64,000 nt of DNA from Amniculibacterium aquaticum. GTDB taxonomy: Bacteria; Bacteroidota; Bacteroidia; Flavobacteriales; Weeksellaceae. Shown piece by piece: positions 51,235 to 60,460 of this stretch. The translations under genes were made by a program, and so were the position numbers. Every line of letters begins with the position of its first letter. Position 1 is the first letter of the stretch. Where the stretch lies: positions 1-64,000 of the forward strand of contig NZ_REFA01000009.1 of assembly GCF_003852705.1 (NCBI RefSeq), in the 5' to 3' direction. The notes beneath the pieces are model-generated. The model was not told where the DNA came from. It searched no databases and was given only the letters and a program-made list of their open reading frames with translations.

Positions 51235-51966
51235 ATGGGACAGAAGACAAATCCAATTGGAAACAGATTAGGAATCATCAGAGGTTGGGATTCTAACTGG
51301 TTTGGTGGAAACGATTACGGTGACCGTATCGCTGAAGACTACAAAATCAGAAGATATCTTGAAGCTAGATTATCTAAAGGAGGTATCTCAAGAATCTACA
51401 TCGAGAGAACACTAAAATTAGTAACAGTAACCATCACAACTGCAAGACCTGGTTTGATCATCGGGAAAGGCGGTCAAGAGGTTGATAAATTAAAAGAAGA
51501 GTTGAAAAAACTTACTGGTAAAGAAGTTCAAATCAACATCTTCGAAATCAAAAGACCAGAACTAGACGCTATCTTAGTAGCTCAAAGTATTGCAAAGCAA
51601 ATTGAAAACAGAATTTCTTACAGAAGAGCTGTTAAAATGGCAATCGCATCTACAATGAGAATGGGAGCTGAAGGGATCAAAGTAATGATCTCAGGTCGTT
51701 TGAACGGTGCTGAAATGGCAAGAAGCGAGTCTTTCAAAGAAGGAAGAATCCCATTGTCAACTTTCAGAGCTGATATCGATTACCACTGGGCAGAAGCTCA
51801 TACTGCTTACGGAAGATTAGGTGTAAAAGTTTGGATTATGAAAGGAGAAGTGTACGGTAAAAGAGACCTTACTCCACTAGTAGGACAACAACAAAAAAAA
51901 TCACCAGCCGGAGGTAGAAACGAAAGAAGTGGTGACAGAAAACCAAGAAGAAATAACAATAATTAA
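51235..51966 (+). CDS. rpsC: 30S ribosomal protein S3
   Basis: A 243-residue uS3 protein at the mRNA entry channel. KH domain with [25 protein letters not shown], then [50 protein letters not shown]. The C-terminus carries a Gln/Lys/Arg/Asn-rich tail. A 103-base gap with heptamer arrays separates it from rplP. Confidence 0.98.
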   Translation: MGQKTNPIGNRLGIIRGWDSNWFGGNDYGDRIAEDYKIRRYLEARLSKGGISRIYIERTLKLVTVTITTARPGLIIGKGGQEVDKLKEELKKLTGKEVQINIFEIKRPELDAILVAQSIAKQIENRISYRRAVKMAIASTMRMGAEGIKVMISGRLNGAEMARSESFKEGRIPLSTFRADIDYHWAEAHTAYGRLGVKVWIMKGEVYGKRDLTPLVGQQQKKSPAGGRNERSGDRKPRRNNNN

Positions 51967-52064
51967 TCAGAAGTTAGAAACGAGAAATTAGAAATTAGAA
52001 CTTCCGTTACAAGAACTGATTTAAAATTTATCTAAACATCTAACATCTAACATCTAACATCTAA
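51965..52064 (+). repeat. Two heptamer arrays in the rpsC-rplP gap
   Basis: Array 1: five units of the form AANNAGA (AATCAGA, AGTTAGA, AACGAGA, AATTAGA, AATTAGA; 51965-51999). Array 2: CATCTAA x4, perfect (52037-52064), ending 5 bases before the rplP ATG. Confidence 0.75.
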
Positions 52065-52069
52065 AAATT

Positions 52070-52495
52070 ATGTTACAACCAAAAAGAGTAAAGTTTCGTC
52101 GTGTTCATAAAATGAAGATGAAAGGAAATGCGCAAAGAGGATCTCAACTTGCGTACGGTACTTTCGGAATCAAAGCGATTGACGGAGCTTGGATTACAGC
52201 AAGACAAATCGAGGCGGCTCGTATTGCTGCAACCAGATATATGAAAAGAGAAGGTCAACTATGGATCAAAATATTCCCAGATAAACCAATCACCAAAAAA
52301 CCAGCCGAAGTAAGGATGGGTAAAGGTAAAGGTGCTGTAGAATATTGGGTAGCTGTAGTAAAACCTGGAAAAGTAATGTTCGAAGTAGGTGGAGTACCTT
52401 ACGAAGTAGCTAAAGAAGCTCTTCGTCTTGCCGCTCAAAAACTACCAATCGTAACGAAATTTGTAGTAGCTAACGATTTTGTTAAACCTCTTTAA
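52070..52495 (+). CDS. rplP: 50S ribosomal protein L16
   Basis: A 141-residue uL16 protein near the A site. [64 protein letters not shown] and [22 protein letters not shown] are canonical. rpmC follows by 11 bases. Confidence 0.98.
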   Translation: MLQPKRVKFRRVHKMKMKGNAQRGSQLAYGTFGIKAIDGAWITARQIEAARIAATRYMKREGQLWIKIFPDKPITKKPAEVRMGKGKGAVEYWVAVVKPGKVMFEVGGVPYEVAKEALRLAAQKLPIVTKFVVANDFVKPL

Positions 52496-52506
52496 TCTTT
52501 TATAAA

Positions 52507-52695
52507 ATGAAACAAGCTGATATCAAAAATTTAAGCGTTGAGGATTTAAAAGTACAATTAGCTGAAGCTAAAGTAAACTATAACAAGTTGAAATTGGCTC
52601 ACAAAATCAGCCCAATTGAAAATCCTATCCAAGTTAGAGATTTAAGAAGAGCAATCGCTAGACTTAATACAGAATTAACCGCAAAACAACAATAA
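52507..52695 (+). CDS. rpmC: 50S ribosomal protein L29
   Basis: A 62-residue uL29 protein, two helices: MKQADIKNLSVEDLKVQLAEAKVNYNKLKLAHKISPIENPIQVRDLRRAIARLNTEL in overview. Position between rplP and rpsQ is standard. Confidence 0.95.
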   Translation: MKQADIKNLSVEDLKVQLAEAKVNYNKLKLAHKISPIENPIQVRDLRRAIARLNTELTAKQQ

Positions 52696-52707
52696 TTTCG
52701 TTTTATT

Positions 52708-52962
52708 ATGGAAAGAAATTTAAGAAAAGAAAGAATCGGAATCGTTTCCAGCAATAAAATGGAAAAGACCATTGTTGTAAGCGAAACTACAAGAATCAAG
52801 CACCCAATGTACGGTAAGTTCGTTTTGAAAACGAAAAAATATACCGCTCACGACGAGAAAAATGAGTGCCAAGAAGGGGATAGAGTTCTTATCCAAGAAA
52901 CTAGACCAATGAGTAAGAGTAAGAGATGGAGATTAGTAAGAATCATTGAAAAAGCTAAATAA
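52708..52962 (+). CDS. rpsQ: 30S ribosomal protein S17
   Basis: An 84-residue uS17 protein, OB fold. [34 protein letters not shown] and [27 protein letters not shown] are canonical. rplN starts 2 bases after its stop. Confidence 0.97.
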   Translation: MERNLRKERIGIVSSNKMEKTIVVSETTRIKHPMYGKFVLKTKKYTAHDEKNECQEGDRVLIQETRPMSKSKRWRLVRIIEKAK

Positions 52963-52964
52963 TA

Positions 52965-53333
52965 ATGTTACAAACAGAATCAAGACTAAAAGTAGCTGAT
53001 AACACTGGTGCTAAAGAAGTATTGGTAATCAGAGTTCTAGGAGGAACAAGAAGAAGATATGCTTCAGTAGGTGATAAAATCGTTGTAACCATCAAAGAAT
53101 CATCACCATCTGGTAATGCAAAAAAAGGACAAGTTTCTAAAGCAGTAGTGGTAAGAACTAAAAAAGCAGTTAGAAGAAAAGACGGTTCTTATATCAAGTT
53201 TGATGACAATGCATGTGTATTGCTTAACGCAAACGGTGATATGAGAGGTACTCGTGTTTTCGGACCAGTTGCTCGTGAGCTTAGAGACAAAGAATACATG
53301 AAAGTCATTTCATTAGCTCCAGAAGTACTTTAA
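52965..53333 (+). CDS. rplN: 50S ribosomal protein L14
   Basis: A 122-residue uL14 protein, target of the RsfS silencing factor in other bacteria. [27 protein letters not shown], and [24 protein letters not shown] are canonical. Contains one Cys only. Confidence 0.98.
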   Translation: MLQTESRLKVADNTGAKEVLVIRVLGGTRRRYASVGDKIVVTIKESSPSGNAKKGQVSKAVVVRTKKAVRRKDGSYIKFDDNACVLLNANGDMRGTRVFGPVARELRDKEYMKVISLAPEVL

Positions 53334-53352
53334 TTTTTAAAATTTAGAAAAG

Positions 53353-53673
53353 ATGACAAAAGTTAAAATAAAAAGAGGAGATAGCGTAATCGTTACTACC
53401 GGTAAAAACAAAGGAAGTAAAGGTGAAGTACTAGAAGTGATTAAAAAAGAAGGTAAAGATCCAAGAGTGATCGTAGCTGGTGTTAATGTTGTGAAAAAAC
53501 ACACAAAACCATCTGCTTCTAATCCTCAAGGTGGTATTGTAGAGAAAGAAGCTTCTATCCATATTTCCAATGTATCTCTTATGGATGCAAACGGAAAAGC
53601 TACTAAAGTAGGTTACCAAATGGAAGGAGACAAGAAAGTAAGAGTTGCTAAAACCACCGGAAAAACTTTATAA
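53353..53673 (+). CDS. rplX: 50S ribosomal protein L24
   Basis: A 106-residue uL24 protein, KOW motif near the start (KIKRGDSVIVTTGKNKGSKGEVLEVI), then NVVKKHTKPSASNPQGGIVEKEASIHISNV. Assembly initiator of the 50S subunit. Confidence 0.97.
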   Translation: MTKVKIKRGDSVIVTTGKNKGSKGEVLEVIKKEGKDPRVIVAGVNVVKKHTKPSASNPQGGIVEKEASIHISNVSLMDANGKATKVGYQMEGDKKVRVAKTTGKTL

Positions 53674-53685
53674 TTTAAAAAGAAC

Positions 53686-54237
53686 ATGGAATATATAGCA
53701 AGACCCAAGAAAGACTATAAAGAAAAAGTTGTTCCTGCAATGATGGAAGAATTTGGGTACAAGTCAGTAATGCAAGTACCTAAATTGTTGAAAATCGTTA
53801 TTTCCCAAGGTTTAGGAGCTGCAACTGCCGACAAAAAAATCGTTGATTACGCTGTTGAAGAATTAACAGCAATTACCGGTCAAAAAGCAGTTGGTACAAT
53901 TTCTAAGAAAGACGAAGCAGCTTTCAAACTAAGAAAAGGAATGCCAGTAGGAGCAAGAGTTACTCTAAGAGACAACAAAATGTATGAATTCTTAGATCGT
54001 TTAACTTCTTCAGCTTTGCCAAGAATCAGAGATTTCTCTGGTATCAAAGCTGACGGTTTCGACGGTAGAGGTAACTATAACTTAGGTATTACAGAACAGA
54101 TCATTTTCCCAGAAATCGTTATCGACAAAGTGAAAAAAATCCAAGGGATGGACATTACCTTCGTAACTTCTGCTAACACAGACAAAGAAGCTAAAGCATT
54201 ATTAACTCACTTCGGTTTACCGTTCAAAAAGAACTAA
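53686..54237 (+). CDS. rplE: 50S ribosomal protein L5
   Basis: A 183-residue uL5 protein binding 5S r[47 protein letters not shown] and [19 protein letters not shown] are canonical. rpsN starts after 3 bases. Confidence 0.98.
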   Translation: MEYIARPKKDYKEKVVPAMMEEFGYKSVMQVPKLLKIVISQGLGAATADKKIVDYAVEELTAITGQKAVGTISKKDEAAFKLRKGMPVGARVTLRDNKMYEFLDRLTSSALPRIRDFSGIKADGFDGRGNYNLGITEQIIFPEIVIDKVKKIQGMDITFVTSANTDKEAKALLTHFGLPFKKN

Positions 54238-54240
54238 GAC

Positions 54241-54510
54241 ATGGCTAAAGAATCAATGAAAGCGCGTGAGCGCAAAAGAGAAGCACTAGTTGCTAAATAT
54301 GCTGCTAAAAGACAAGCTCTAAAAGAAGCTGGTGATTACGAAGCATTGCAACATTTGCCAAAAAATGCTTCTCCTGTAAGATTGCATAACAGATGCAAAC
54401 TAACAGGAAGACCAAGAGGATACATGAGAACTTTCGGTATCTCCAGAGTAACTTTCCGTGAAATGGCTAACAACGGTCTTATCCCAGGAGTTAAAAAAGC
54501 AAGTTGGTAA
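54241..54510 (+). CDS. rpsN: 30S ribosomal protein S14, zinc-free form
   Basis: An 89-residue uS14 protein. It is the C-minus form: longer than the zinc form and with a single Cys ([28 protein letters not shown]), lacking CxxC pairs. Located in the standard place between rplE and rpsH. A 111-base gap follows. Confidence 0.97.
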   Translation: MAKESMKARERKREALVAKYAAKRQALKEAGDYEALQHLPKNASPVRLHNRCKLTGRPRGYMRTFGISRVTFREMANNGLIPGVKKASW

Positions 54511-54545
54511 CAATTTGAATAATCGAGACAACACAGTTGCTTATA

Positions 54546-54574
54546 GCAGTTAGCTATACCCTATAGCTAACTGC
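54546..54574. repeat. 13-bp inverted repeat in the rpsN-rpsH gap
   Basis: Perfect stem GCAGTTAGCTATA / TATAGCTAACTGC (54546-54558 and 54562-54574) with a CCC loop. No T tail. It could be an mRNA processing site, a pause hairpin, or a dispersed palindrome. Confidence 0.7.
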
Positions 54575-54621
54575 CATTTGCAATACTAGTTGTCATTAAC
54601 CAATAATAACAAAAAAGAAAA

Positions 54622-55020
54622 ATGGTAACAGATCCAATTTCAGATTTCCTAACTAGAGTAAGGAACGCACAAAGCGCAGGCCACAAAGTGGTGGAAATTC
54701 CTGCATCGAAAATCAAAAAAGAGATTACTAAAATCCTTTTCGACCAAGGGTTTATCTTGAACTACAAGTTCGAAGATAACTCCGTACAAGGTTCAATCAA
54801 AATCGCTTTGAAATACGATAAGCAAACCAACAAACCAGCGATCAAATTGATCCAAAGAGCTTCTAAGCCAGGTTTGAGATATTATGCAGGATCAGCAGAT
54901 CTTCCAAGAGTATTGAACGGTTTGGGTATCGCAATCATCTCTACATCTAAAGGTGTAATGACGGATAAGAAAGCTAGAGAAGAGAAAGTAGGTGGAGAAG
55001 TAATCTGCTATATTTATTAA
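54622..55020 (+). CDS. rpsH: 30S ribosomal protein S8
   Basis: A 132-residue uS8 protein, in many bacteria the repressor of the spc operon. [33 protein letters not shown] and [31 protein letters not shown] are canonical. rplF follows after 17 bases. Confidence 0.98.
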   Translation: MVTDPISDFLTRVRNAQSAGHKVVEIPASKIKKEITKILFDQGFILNYKFEDNSVQGSIKIALKYDKQTNKPAIKLIQRASKPGLRYYAGSADLPRVLNGLGIAIISTSKGVMTDKKAREEKVGGEVICYIY

Positions 55021-55037
55021 TTTTTAATCAAAGGAAA

Positions 55038-55583
55038 ATGTCAAGAATTGGTAAAGCAATTATAAACATTCCTGCGGGAGTTACCATTACTGAAAAGGAT
55101 GGTTTAGTTACAGTGAAAGGAGCTAAAGGCGAGCTTTCTCAACAACTAACCGAAGGAATCACTATGAATATTGAAGACAATGTACTAACCGTATCTCGTC
55201 CTTCAGATTCTAAAACACATAGAGCGTTACACGGTCTATACAGAGCTCTTATCAACAACATGATTGTTGGGACTACACAAGGTTTCGAAAAGAAACTAGA
55301 ATTGGTAGGGGTAGGATACAGAGCTTCTCACGCTGGTCAGAAACTAGAATTATCTCTTGGTTTCTCTCACGGTATCGTTGTTGATCTTCCAAAAGAAATC
55401 ACACTAGATACATTGACTGAAAAAGGTAAAAACCCAATTATTACTTTGTCATCTCACGACAAACAACTTCTAGGAATGGTGGTAGCAAAAATCCGTTCAT
55501 TCAGAAAACCAGAGCCGTATAAAGGTAAAGGTATCAAGTTCGTAGGTGAAATATTAAGACGTAAAGCTGGTAAATCTGCTTAA
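55038..55583 (+). CDS. rplF: 50S ribosomal protein L6
   Basis: A 181-residue uL6 protein, two related domains. [31 protein letters not shown] and the C-terminal [29 protein letters not shown] are canonical. Confidence 0.98.
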   Translation: MSRIGKAIINIPAGVTITEKDGLVTVKGAKGELSQQLTEGITMNIEDNVLTVSRPSDSKTHRALHGLYRALINNMIVGTTQGFEKKLELVGVGYRASHAGQKLELSLGFSHGIVVDLPKEITLDTLTEKGKNPIITLSSHDKQLLGMVVAKIRSFRKPEPYKGKGIKFVGEILRRKAGKSA

Positions 55584-55597
55584 TAAAATTTAAGAAA

Positions 55598-55945
55598 ATG
55601 GCATTAAATAAAGAACAAAAAAGAATTAGAATCAAAAGAAGAGTAAGAGGGAAAATCTCTGGCTCTGCTGAATTGCCAAGATTGTCCGTTTACAGAAGTA
55701 ATAAGGAAATTTACGCACAGTTAATCGATGATAAAGACGGTAAAACTTTAGCTTCTGCATCTTCCAGAGCATTGAATGCTAAAGGTACCAAAGTAGAAAT
55801 ATCTGCTGAAGTTGGTAAAGCAATCGCCGAAAAAGCAAAAGCTGCAGGAATTGAAGCTGTAGTTTTCGACAGAAACGGTTTTGTATATCACGGTAGAGTA
55901 AAAGCTCTTGCTGACGGTGCAAGAGAAGGTGGATTAAAATTCTAA
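55598..55945 (+). CDS. rplR: 50S ribosomal protein L18
   Basis: A 115-residue uL18 protein binding 5S r[37 protein letters not shown] and [26 protein letters not shown] are canonical. Confidence 0.98.
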   Translation: MALNKEQKRIRIKRRVRGKISGSAELPRLSVYRSNKEIYAQLIDDKDGKTLASASSRALNAKGTKVEISAEVGKAIAEKAKAAGIEAVVFDRNGFVYHGRVKALADGAREGGLKF

Positions 55946-55964
55946 TCATTAAAATTTCGGAAAT

Positions 55965-56486
55965 ATGTTAGGACTAGATAATATAGAAAAAGTAAAACCG
56001 GGAGGATTAGAATTGAAAGATCGTCTCGTAGCTGTTAACAGAGTAACTAAAGTTACCAAAGGTGGTCGTGCTTTCGGATTCTCAGCTATCGTAGTGGTAG
56101 GTGACGAAGACGGAACCATCGGTTTTGGTCTTGGTAAATCTAAAGAAGTAGCTTCTGCTATTTCTAAAGCAGTTGAAGAAGCTAAGAAAAATTTAGTGAA
56201 AGTTCCTGTAGTTAACGGAACTATCCACCACCAAGTATCTGCAAGATACGGAGGTGCTGATGTCTTCTTAAGACCAGCATCTCACGGTACAGGGGTTATC
56301 GCTGGTAACACCGTGCGTATCGTTGTAGAATCTGCAGGGATCAAAGATATTCTTTCAAAATCTAAAGGTTCTTCTAACCCTCACAATGTAGTGAAAGCTA
56401 CTTTCAAAGCGTTGTTGGATATCAGAAGACCAGAAGAAATCGCTAGAATGAGAGGTATTTCATTAAGTAAAGTGTTTAACGGATAA
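55965..56486 (+). CDS. rpsE: 30S ribosomal protein S5
   Basis: A 173-residue uS5 protein involved in accuracy and mRNA unwinding. [35 protein letters not shown] and the C-terminal S5 domain ([43 protein letters not shown]) are canonical. Confidence 0.98.
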   Translation: MLGLDNIEKVKPGGLELKDRLVAVNRVTKVTKGGRAFGFSAIVVVGDEDGTIGFGLGKSKEVASAISKAVEEAKKNLVKVPVVNGTIHHQVSARYGGADVFLRPASHGTGVIAGNTVRIVVESAGIKDILSKSKGSSNPHNVVKATFKALLDIRRPEEIARMRGISLSKVFNG

Positions 56487-56497
56487 TAATAATCTCA

Positions 56498-56674
56498 ATG
56501 GCAACAATTAAAGTAAAACAAGTAAGAAGCGCTATCGGGAGAACAAAAACCCAAAAAAGAACGCTTGAAGCATTAGGATTTAAAAAACTTCACCAAGTAA
56601 TTGAACATGAGGCTACTCCTTCCATCTTAGGAATGATAAAATCAGTAGGACACTTACTAGAAGTTCAAAAATAA
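56498..56674 (+). CDS. rpmD: 50S ribosomal protein L30
   Basis: A 58-residue uL30 protein between rpsE and rplO. It reads MATIKVKQVRSAIGRTK, then RTLEALGFKKLHQVIEHEAT, and ends GMIKSVGHLLEVQK: complete by comparison with the family. ATG 11 bases after the rpsE stop. Confidence 0.96.
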   Translation: MATIKVKQVRSAIGRTKTQKRTLEALGFKKLHQVIEHEATPSILGMIKSVGHLLEVQK

Positions 56675-56693
56675 TTTGAAAAAGAAGTTAGAC

Positions 56694-56734
56694 GATTAAA
56701 AATCAGACCTAATTTTTAAGTCTGATTTTTAATC
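56694..56734. repeat. 15-bp inverted repeat in the rpmD-rplO gap
   Basis: Perfect arms GATTAAAAATCAGAC / GTCTGATTTTTAATC (56694-56708 and 56720-56734) with an 11-base loop. A partial terminator is possible, since the second arm contains five T, but no T run follows. Confidence 0.7.
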
Positions 56735-56738
56735 CAAA

Positions 56739-56766
56739 ATCTAACCTCTAACATCTAAAATCTAAA
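56739..56766 (+). repeat. Heptamer array before rplO
   Basis: Four imperfect heptamers (ATCTAAC, CTCTAAC, ATCTAAA, ATCTAAA) ending 5 bases before the rplO ATG. Same unit family as at 52037 and 59788. Confidence 0.75.
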
Positions 56767-56771
56767 AAACA

Positions 56772-57221
56772 ATGAAATTAAATAACATTCAACCAGCATC
56801 AGGTTCTACTCACAATTCAAAAAGAATTGGTAGAGGACAAGGAAGCGGAAAAGGTGGAACTTCTACAAAAGGTCATAAAGGTCAAAAAGCCAGAGCCGGT
56901 TATTCTCAGAAAATCGGTTTCGAAGGTGGACAAATGCCTTTGCAAAGAAGATTGCCTAAATTCGGTTTCAAAAACATCAACAGAAAAGAATTTAGAGCCA
57001 TCAACCTAGATAGCATCCAAACTTTAATTGATACTAAAAACATCGCAGGAGAAATCACTAAAGATGTTTTGGTAGCAAACGGTTTGGCTTCTAAAAACGA
57101 ATTGGTTAAAATCATGGGTAGAGGTGAGTTGAAATCTGGTGTTTCTATCTCTGCTGATAAATTTACCAAATCTGCTGAAGAACTGATCGCTAAAGCTGGA
57201 GGTAAAGCAATTACTCTTTAA
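56772..57221 (+). CDS. rplO: 50S ribosomal protein L15
   Basis: A 149-residue uL15 protein. The Gly-rich N-terminal arm (KRIGRGQGSGKGGTSTKGHKGQKARAGY) and the MPLQRRLPKFGFKN segment are canonical. secY starts 9 bases after its stop. Confidence 0.98.
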   Translation: MKLNNIQPASGSTHNSKRIGRGQGSGKGGTSTKGHKGQKARAGYSQKIGFEGGQMPLQRRLPKFGFKNINRKEFRAINLDSIQTLIDTKNIAGEITKDVLVANGLASKNELVKIMGRGELKSGVSISADKFTKSAEELIAKAGGKAITL

Positions 57222-57230
57222 AATTAACGA

Positions 57231-58610
57231 ATGAAAGGATTTATACAAACACTTAACAACATTTGGAACCTGAAGGAACTAAGAGAAAAAATTCTCTTCA
57301 CTTTAGGGATCATTTTAGTGTATAGATTCGCATCTTATATCTCACTTCCGGCAATTAACTTGGCGGAAGTTGGAGATTTATTAGAACATTATAAAAATAA
57401 CGGTGGAAACAAGCAAGGAGCAGGACTTCTTGGCTTGCTTTCCTCGTTTACAGGAGGCGCGTTTAGTCATGCTTCTGTAATGGCTCTAGGGATTATGCCT
57501 TACATTTCTGCTTCTATTATTGTGCAGCTGATGGGGATGGCTATTCCGTATCTTCAAAAATTACAAAAAGATGGAGAATCCGGTAGAAATACTTTGAACC
57601 AAATCACAAGATGGCTTACCATTGGAGTTTGTCTCGTACAAGCACCATCGTATCTAACTTCGATTACTCAAATGTTTTTACCTTATGCACAATTCTCTTC
57701 TGCATACTATATAGAACCGAACTCTATTATGTTCTGGTTGCCAAGTATCGTGATACTTACAGCAGGTTCTGTATTTGCAATGTGGTTGGGAGAAAAAATT
57801 ACCGACAAAGGAATTGGTAATGGTATTTCAATACTAATTATGGTGGGAATCCTTTCCAGATTACCAGAGTCTTTCATGCAAGAAGTAGCAACACAAACCG
57901 GAAAAGGCGGCTTAGGATCTATCATGATCCTAGTCGAAGTTATTTTCTGGATGTTGGTGGTATTGCTAGCAATTATACTTTCTGTAGCTGTAAGAAAAAT
58001 TCCGATTCAATATGTGAGTCGTGCTCAGGCTAGAGGTGGTGTAAACAAAAACCTTATGCAAGGTGCAAGACAATGGATCCCTTTGAAAGTAAATGCAGCT
58101 GGAGTAATGCCTATTATCTTCGCTCAAGCATTAATGTTCGTACCTGGTTTATTAACAAAATTTGACGAATCCAATACCTTCTTGGCCGGATTCAAAAATG
58201 TATTCTCTTGGCAGTACAATTTATTGTATGCGCTTCTTATTATCATCTTCTCATTCTTCTATACTGCGATTACCATTCCGGTAAATCAAATGGCAGATGA
58301 CTTGAAAAGAAATGGAGGCCTAATACCTAAAGTAAGACCAGGAAAAGACACTTCCGATTATTTGGATGATATTTTGTCAAAAATTACTTTGCCAGGATCA
58401 ATATTTTTAGCTATCTTTGCAGTCCTTCCTGCATTTGTGCACGGAACGATTGTTCAAACTGATGGATTTGCCCTATTTTTCGGGGGAACATCACTTTTGA
58501 TTATGGTAGGAGTGGTACTGGATACCGTTCAACAAATCAATACTTATTTGTTGAATCATCATTATGATGGTCTTATGAAATCAAAATTATCAAGAACGAG
58601 CGGATTATAA
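57231..58610 (+). CDS. secY: Preprotein translocase subunit SecY
   Basis: A 459-residue channel subunit of the Sec translocon in the inner membrane, with ten predicted helices. Motifs include MALGIMPYISASIIVQLMGM, the cytoplasmic loop KLQKDGESGRNTLNQITRW, and FYTAITIPVNQMADDLKRNGGLIPKVRPGKDT. Longer than E. coli SecY by about 16 residues, as usual in Bacteroidetes. infA starts 3 bases later. Confidence 0.98.
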   Translation: MKGFIQTLNNIWNLKELREKILFTLGIILVYRFASYISLPAINLAEVGDLLEHYKNNGGNKQGAGLLGLLSSFTGGAFSHASVMALGIMPYISASIIVQLMGMAIPYLQKLQKDGESGRNTLNQITRWLTIGVCLVQAPSYLTSITQMFLPYAQFSSAYYIEPNSIMFWLPSIVILTAGSVFAMWLGEKITDKGIGNGISILIMVGILSRLPESFMQEVATQTGKGGLGSIMILVEVIFWMLVVLLAIILSVAVRKIPIQYVSRAQARGGVNKNLMQGARQWIPLKVNAAGVMPIIFAQALMFVPGLLTKFDESNTFLAGFKNVFSWQYNLLYALLIIIFSFFYTAITIPVNQMADDLKRNGGLIPKVRPGKDTSDYLDDILSKITLPGSIFLAIFAVLPAFVHGTIVQTDGFALFFGGTSLLIMVGVVLDTVQQINTYLLNHHYDGLMKSKLSRTSGL

Positions 58611-58613
58611 TAT

Positions 58614-58829
58614 ATGGCAAAACAAAAACATATCGAACAAGATGGCGTTATAGTGGAATCACTATCTAACGCCATGTTTCGTGTAGAATTAGAAAATGGG
58701 CATGTGCTTATTGCCCATATTTCTGGAAAGATGCGTATGCATTACATAAAACTCCTTCCGGGGGATAAGGTAAAGTTGGAGATGTCTCCGTACGACCTTA
58801 CAAAAGGAAGAATAACATTTAGATATTAA
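58614..58829 (+). CDS. infA: Translation initiation factor IF-1
   Basis: A 71-residue OB-fold factor that occupies the A site during initiation. [68 protein letters not shown] is recognisable in pieces: [10 protein letters not shown] core and KGRI(T)FR end. Standard place after secY. Confidence 0.98.
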   Translation: MAKQKHIEQDGVIVESLSNAMFRVELENGHVLIAHISGKMRMHYIKLLPGDKVKLEMSPYDLTKGRITFRY

Positions 58830-58845
58830 ATACACAGTAACTATA

Positions 58846-58962
58846 ATGAAAGTTAGAGCATCTATTAAAAAAAGAAGTGCTGATTGCAAAATCGTACGCA
58901 GAAAAGGAGTACTTTTCGTAATCAACAAGAAGAACCCAAAATTTAAACAAAGACAAGGCTAA
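58846..58962 (+). CDS. rpmJ: 50S ribosomal protein L36, zinc-free form
   Basis: A 38-residue bL36 protein. It keeps the family start [10 protein letters not shown] and end KFKQRQG. Of the zinc ligands Cys-Cys-Cys-His of the usual form only Cys14 remains (positions 11, 27 and 32 or 33 are Ser, Asn and Lys), so it should not bind zinc. 16 bases after infA, 9 bases before rpsM. Confidence 0.96.
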   Translation: MKVRASIKKRSADCKIVRRKGVLFVINKKNPKFKQRQG

Positions 58963-58971
58963 AATTAAATT

Positions 58972-59349
58972 ATGGCGAGAATTTCAGGTATTGATTTACC
59001 AAAAAACAAAAGAGGCGTTATCGGCTTAACTTACATCTACGGAATTGGAAGAAGTACTTCTTCAGAAATCCTTAAAGCAGCCGGTATCAGCGAAGACAAG
59101 AAAGTCAACGAATGGAATGACGATGAATTGGCAGCAATCAGAACTTACATCTCCGAAAATGTAAAAGTAGAAGGAGAATTGCGTTCTGAAATCCAATTGA
59201 ACATCAAAAGATTGATGGATATTGGATGTCAACGAGGAATACGTCACAGACTAGGATTACCTTTAAGAGGCCAAAGAACTAAAAACAATTCTAGAACCCG
59301 TAAAGGAAGAAGAAAAACTGTTGCTAACAAGAAAAAAGCAAGTAAATAA
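58972..59349 (+). CDS. rpsM: 30S ribosomal protein S13
   Basis: A 125-residue uS13 protein. [29 protein letters not shown] and [34 protein letters not shown] are canonical. Confidence 0.98.
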   Translation: MARISGIDLPKNKRGVIGLTYIYGIGRSTSSEILKAAGISEDKKVNEWNDDELAAIRTYISENVKVEGELRSEIQLNIKRLMDIGCQRGIRHRLGLPLRGQRTKNNSRTRKGRRKTVANKKKASK

Positions 59350-59365
59350 TCTTTAGATTAGAATT

Positions 59366-59755
59366 ATGGCAAAACAAACAAAAGTAGTAAAAAAGAGAAA
59401 AGTAAAAGTTGAAGCTATTGGTGAAGCGCATATCCAAGCGTCTTTCAATAACATCATCATTTCTTTGACAAATAAAAATGGAGAGGTTATTTCTTGGGCA
59501 TCTGCAGGTAAAATGGGCTTCAGAGGTTCTAAAAAGAATACCCCTTTCGCTGCTCAAATGGCCGCTGAAAACTGCGCAGCAGTTGCACACGAAGCAGGTC
59601 TAAGAAGAGTAAAAGTTTTCGTTAAAGGTCCAGGTCAAGGTAGAGAGTCTGCGATCAGATCAATTCATAACTCTGGTATTGAAGTAAGTGAAATCGTTGA
59701 TGTGACTCCTATGCCACACAACGGATGTAGACCACCAAAAAGAAGAAGAGTATAA
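59366..59755 (+). CDS. rpsK: 30S ribosomal protein S11
   Basis: A 129-residue uS11 protein of the platform. [43 protein letters not shown] and [18 protein letters not shown] are canonical. Confidence 0.98.
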   Translation: MAKQTKVVKKRKVKVEAIGEAHIQASFNNIIISLTNKNGEVISWASAGKMGFRGSKKNTPFAAQMAAENCAAVAHEAGLRRVKVFVKGPGQGRESAIRSIHNSGIEVSEIVDVTPMPHNGCRPPKRRRV

Positions 59756-59787
59756 TCTGATATTTTAAATTTTTAATTTCATTTACG

Positions 59788-59815
59788 AAATCTAAAATCT
59801 AAAATCTAAAATCTA
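59788..59815 (+). repeat. Heptamer array before rpsD
   Basis: AAATCTA x4, perfect, ending 5 bases before the rpsD ATG. Same unit family and same position relative to the start codon as at 52037 and 56739. Confidence 0.75.
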
Positions 59816-59820
59816 TTACA

Positions 59821-60429
59821 ATGGCAAGATATATAGGACCTAAAACTAAAATTGCAAGAAAATTTGGTGTTGCAATTTACGGAGACGATAAGAACTTCGA
59901 AAAAAGAAAAAATCAACCACCAGGACAACACGGACCTAACAAAAGAAGAGGGGCTAAGAAGTCTGAATATGCAAACCAGTTAACTGAAAAACAAAAAGCA
60001 AAATACACTTACGGTATTCTTGAAAGACAATTTGCTAACCTTTATGTAAAGGCGCAAAGAGCTAAAGGGGTTACCGGTGAAGTATTGCTTCAACTTTGCG
60101 AGTCCAGATTGGATAATGTTGTGTACAGAATTGGTTTCGCAAAAACCAGAGCTGCAGCAAGACAGTTGGTATCTCACAGACACATCACTGTTAACGGTGA
60201 GTTGGTAAACATCCCTTCTTATACTTTGAAGGCTGGTGATGTTATCGCAGTTAGAGAAAAATCAAAATCACTAGAAGTTGTAACCGATGCTTTGGCTTCT
60301 AAGTCAAACTACGAGTGGTTGCAATTTAACGACGAGAAGAAAGAAGCGACTTTCGTTTCTGCTCCAGAAAGAATTCAGATTCCTGAAGACATCAAGGAGA
60401 ACTTAATCGTCGAACTTTACTCTAAATAA
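59821..60429 (+). CDS. rpsD: 30S ribosomal protein S4, zinc-free form
   Basis: A 202-residue uS4 protein, assembly initiator of the 30S subunit. The N-terminal part has no CxxC motif (zinc-free form). The S4 RNA-binding domain [39 protein letters not shown] is intact. In many bacteria S4 is the repressor of the alpha operon. Confidence 0.98.
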   Translation: MARYIGPKTKIARKFGVAIYGDDKNFEKRKNQPPGQHGPNKRRGAKKSEYANQLTEKQKAKYTYGILERQFANLYVKAQRAKGVTGEVLLQLCESRLDNVVYRIGFAKTRAAARQLVSHRHITVNGELVNIPSYTLKAGDVIAVREKSKSLEVVTDALASKSNYEWLQFNDEKKEATFVSAPERIQIPEDIKENLIVELYSK

Positions 60430-60460
60430 TTTTAATCAAATTTTTGCTCAACCCAACAAT

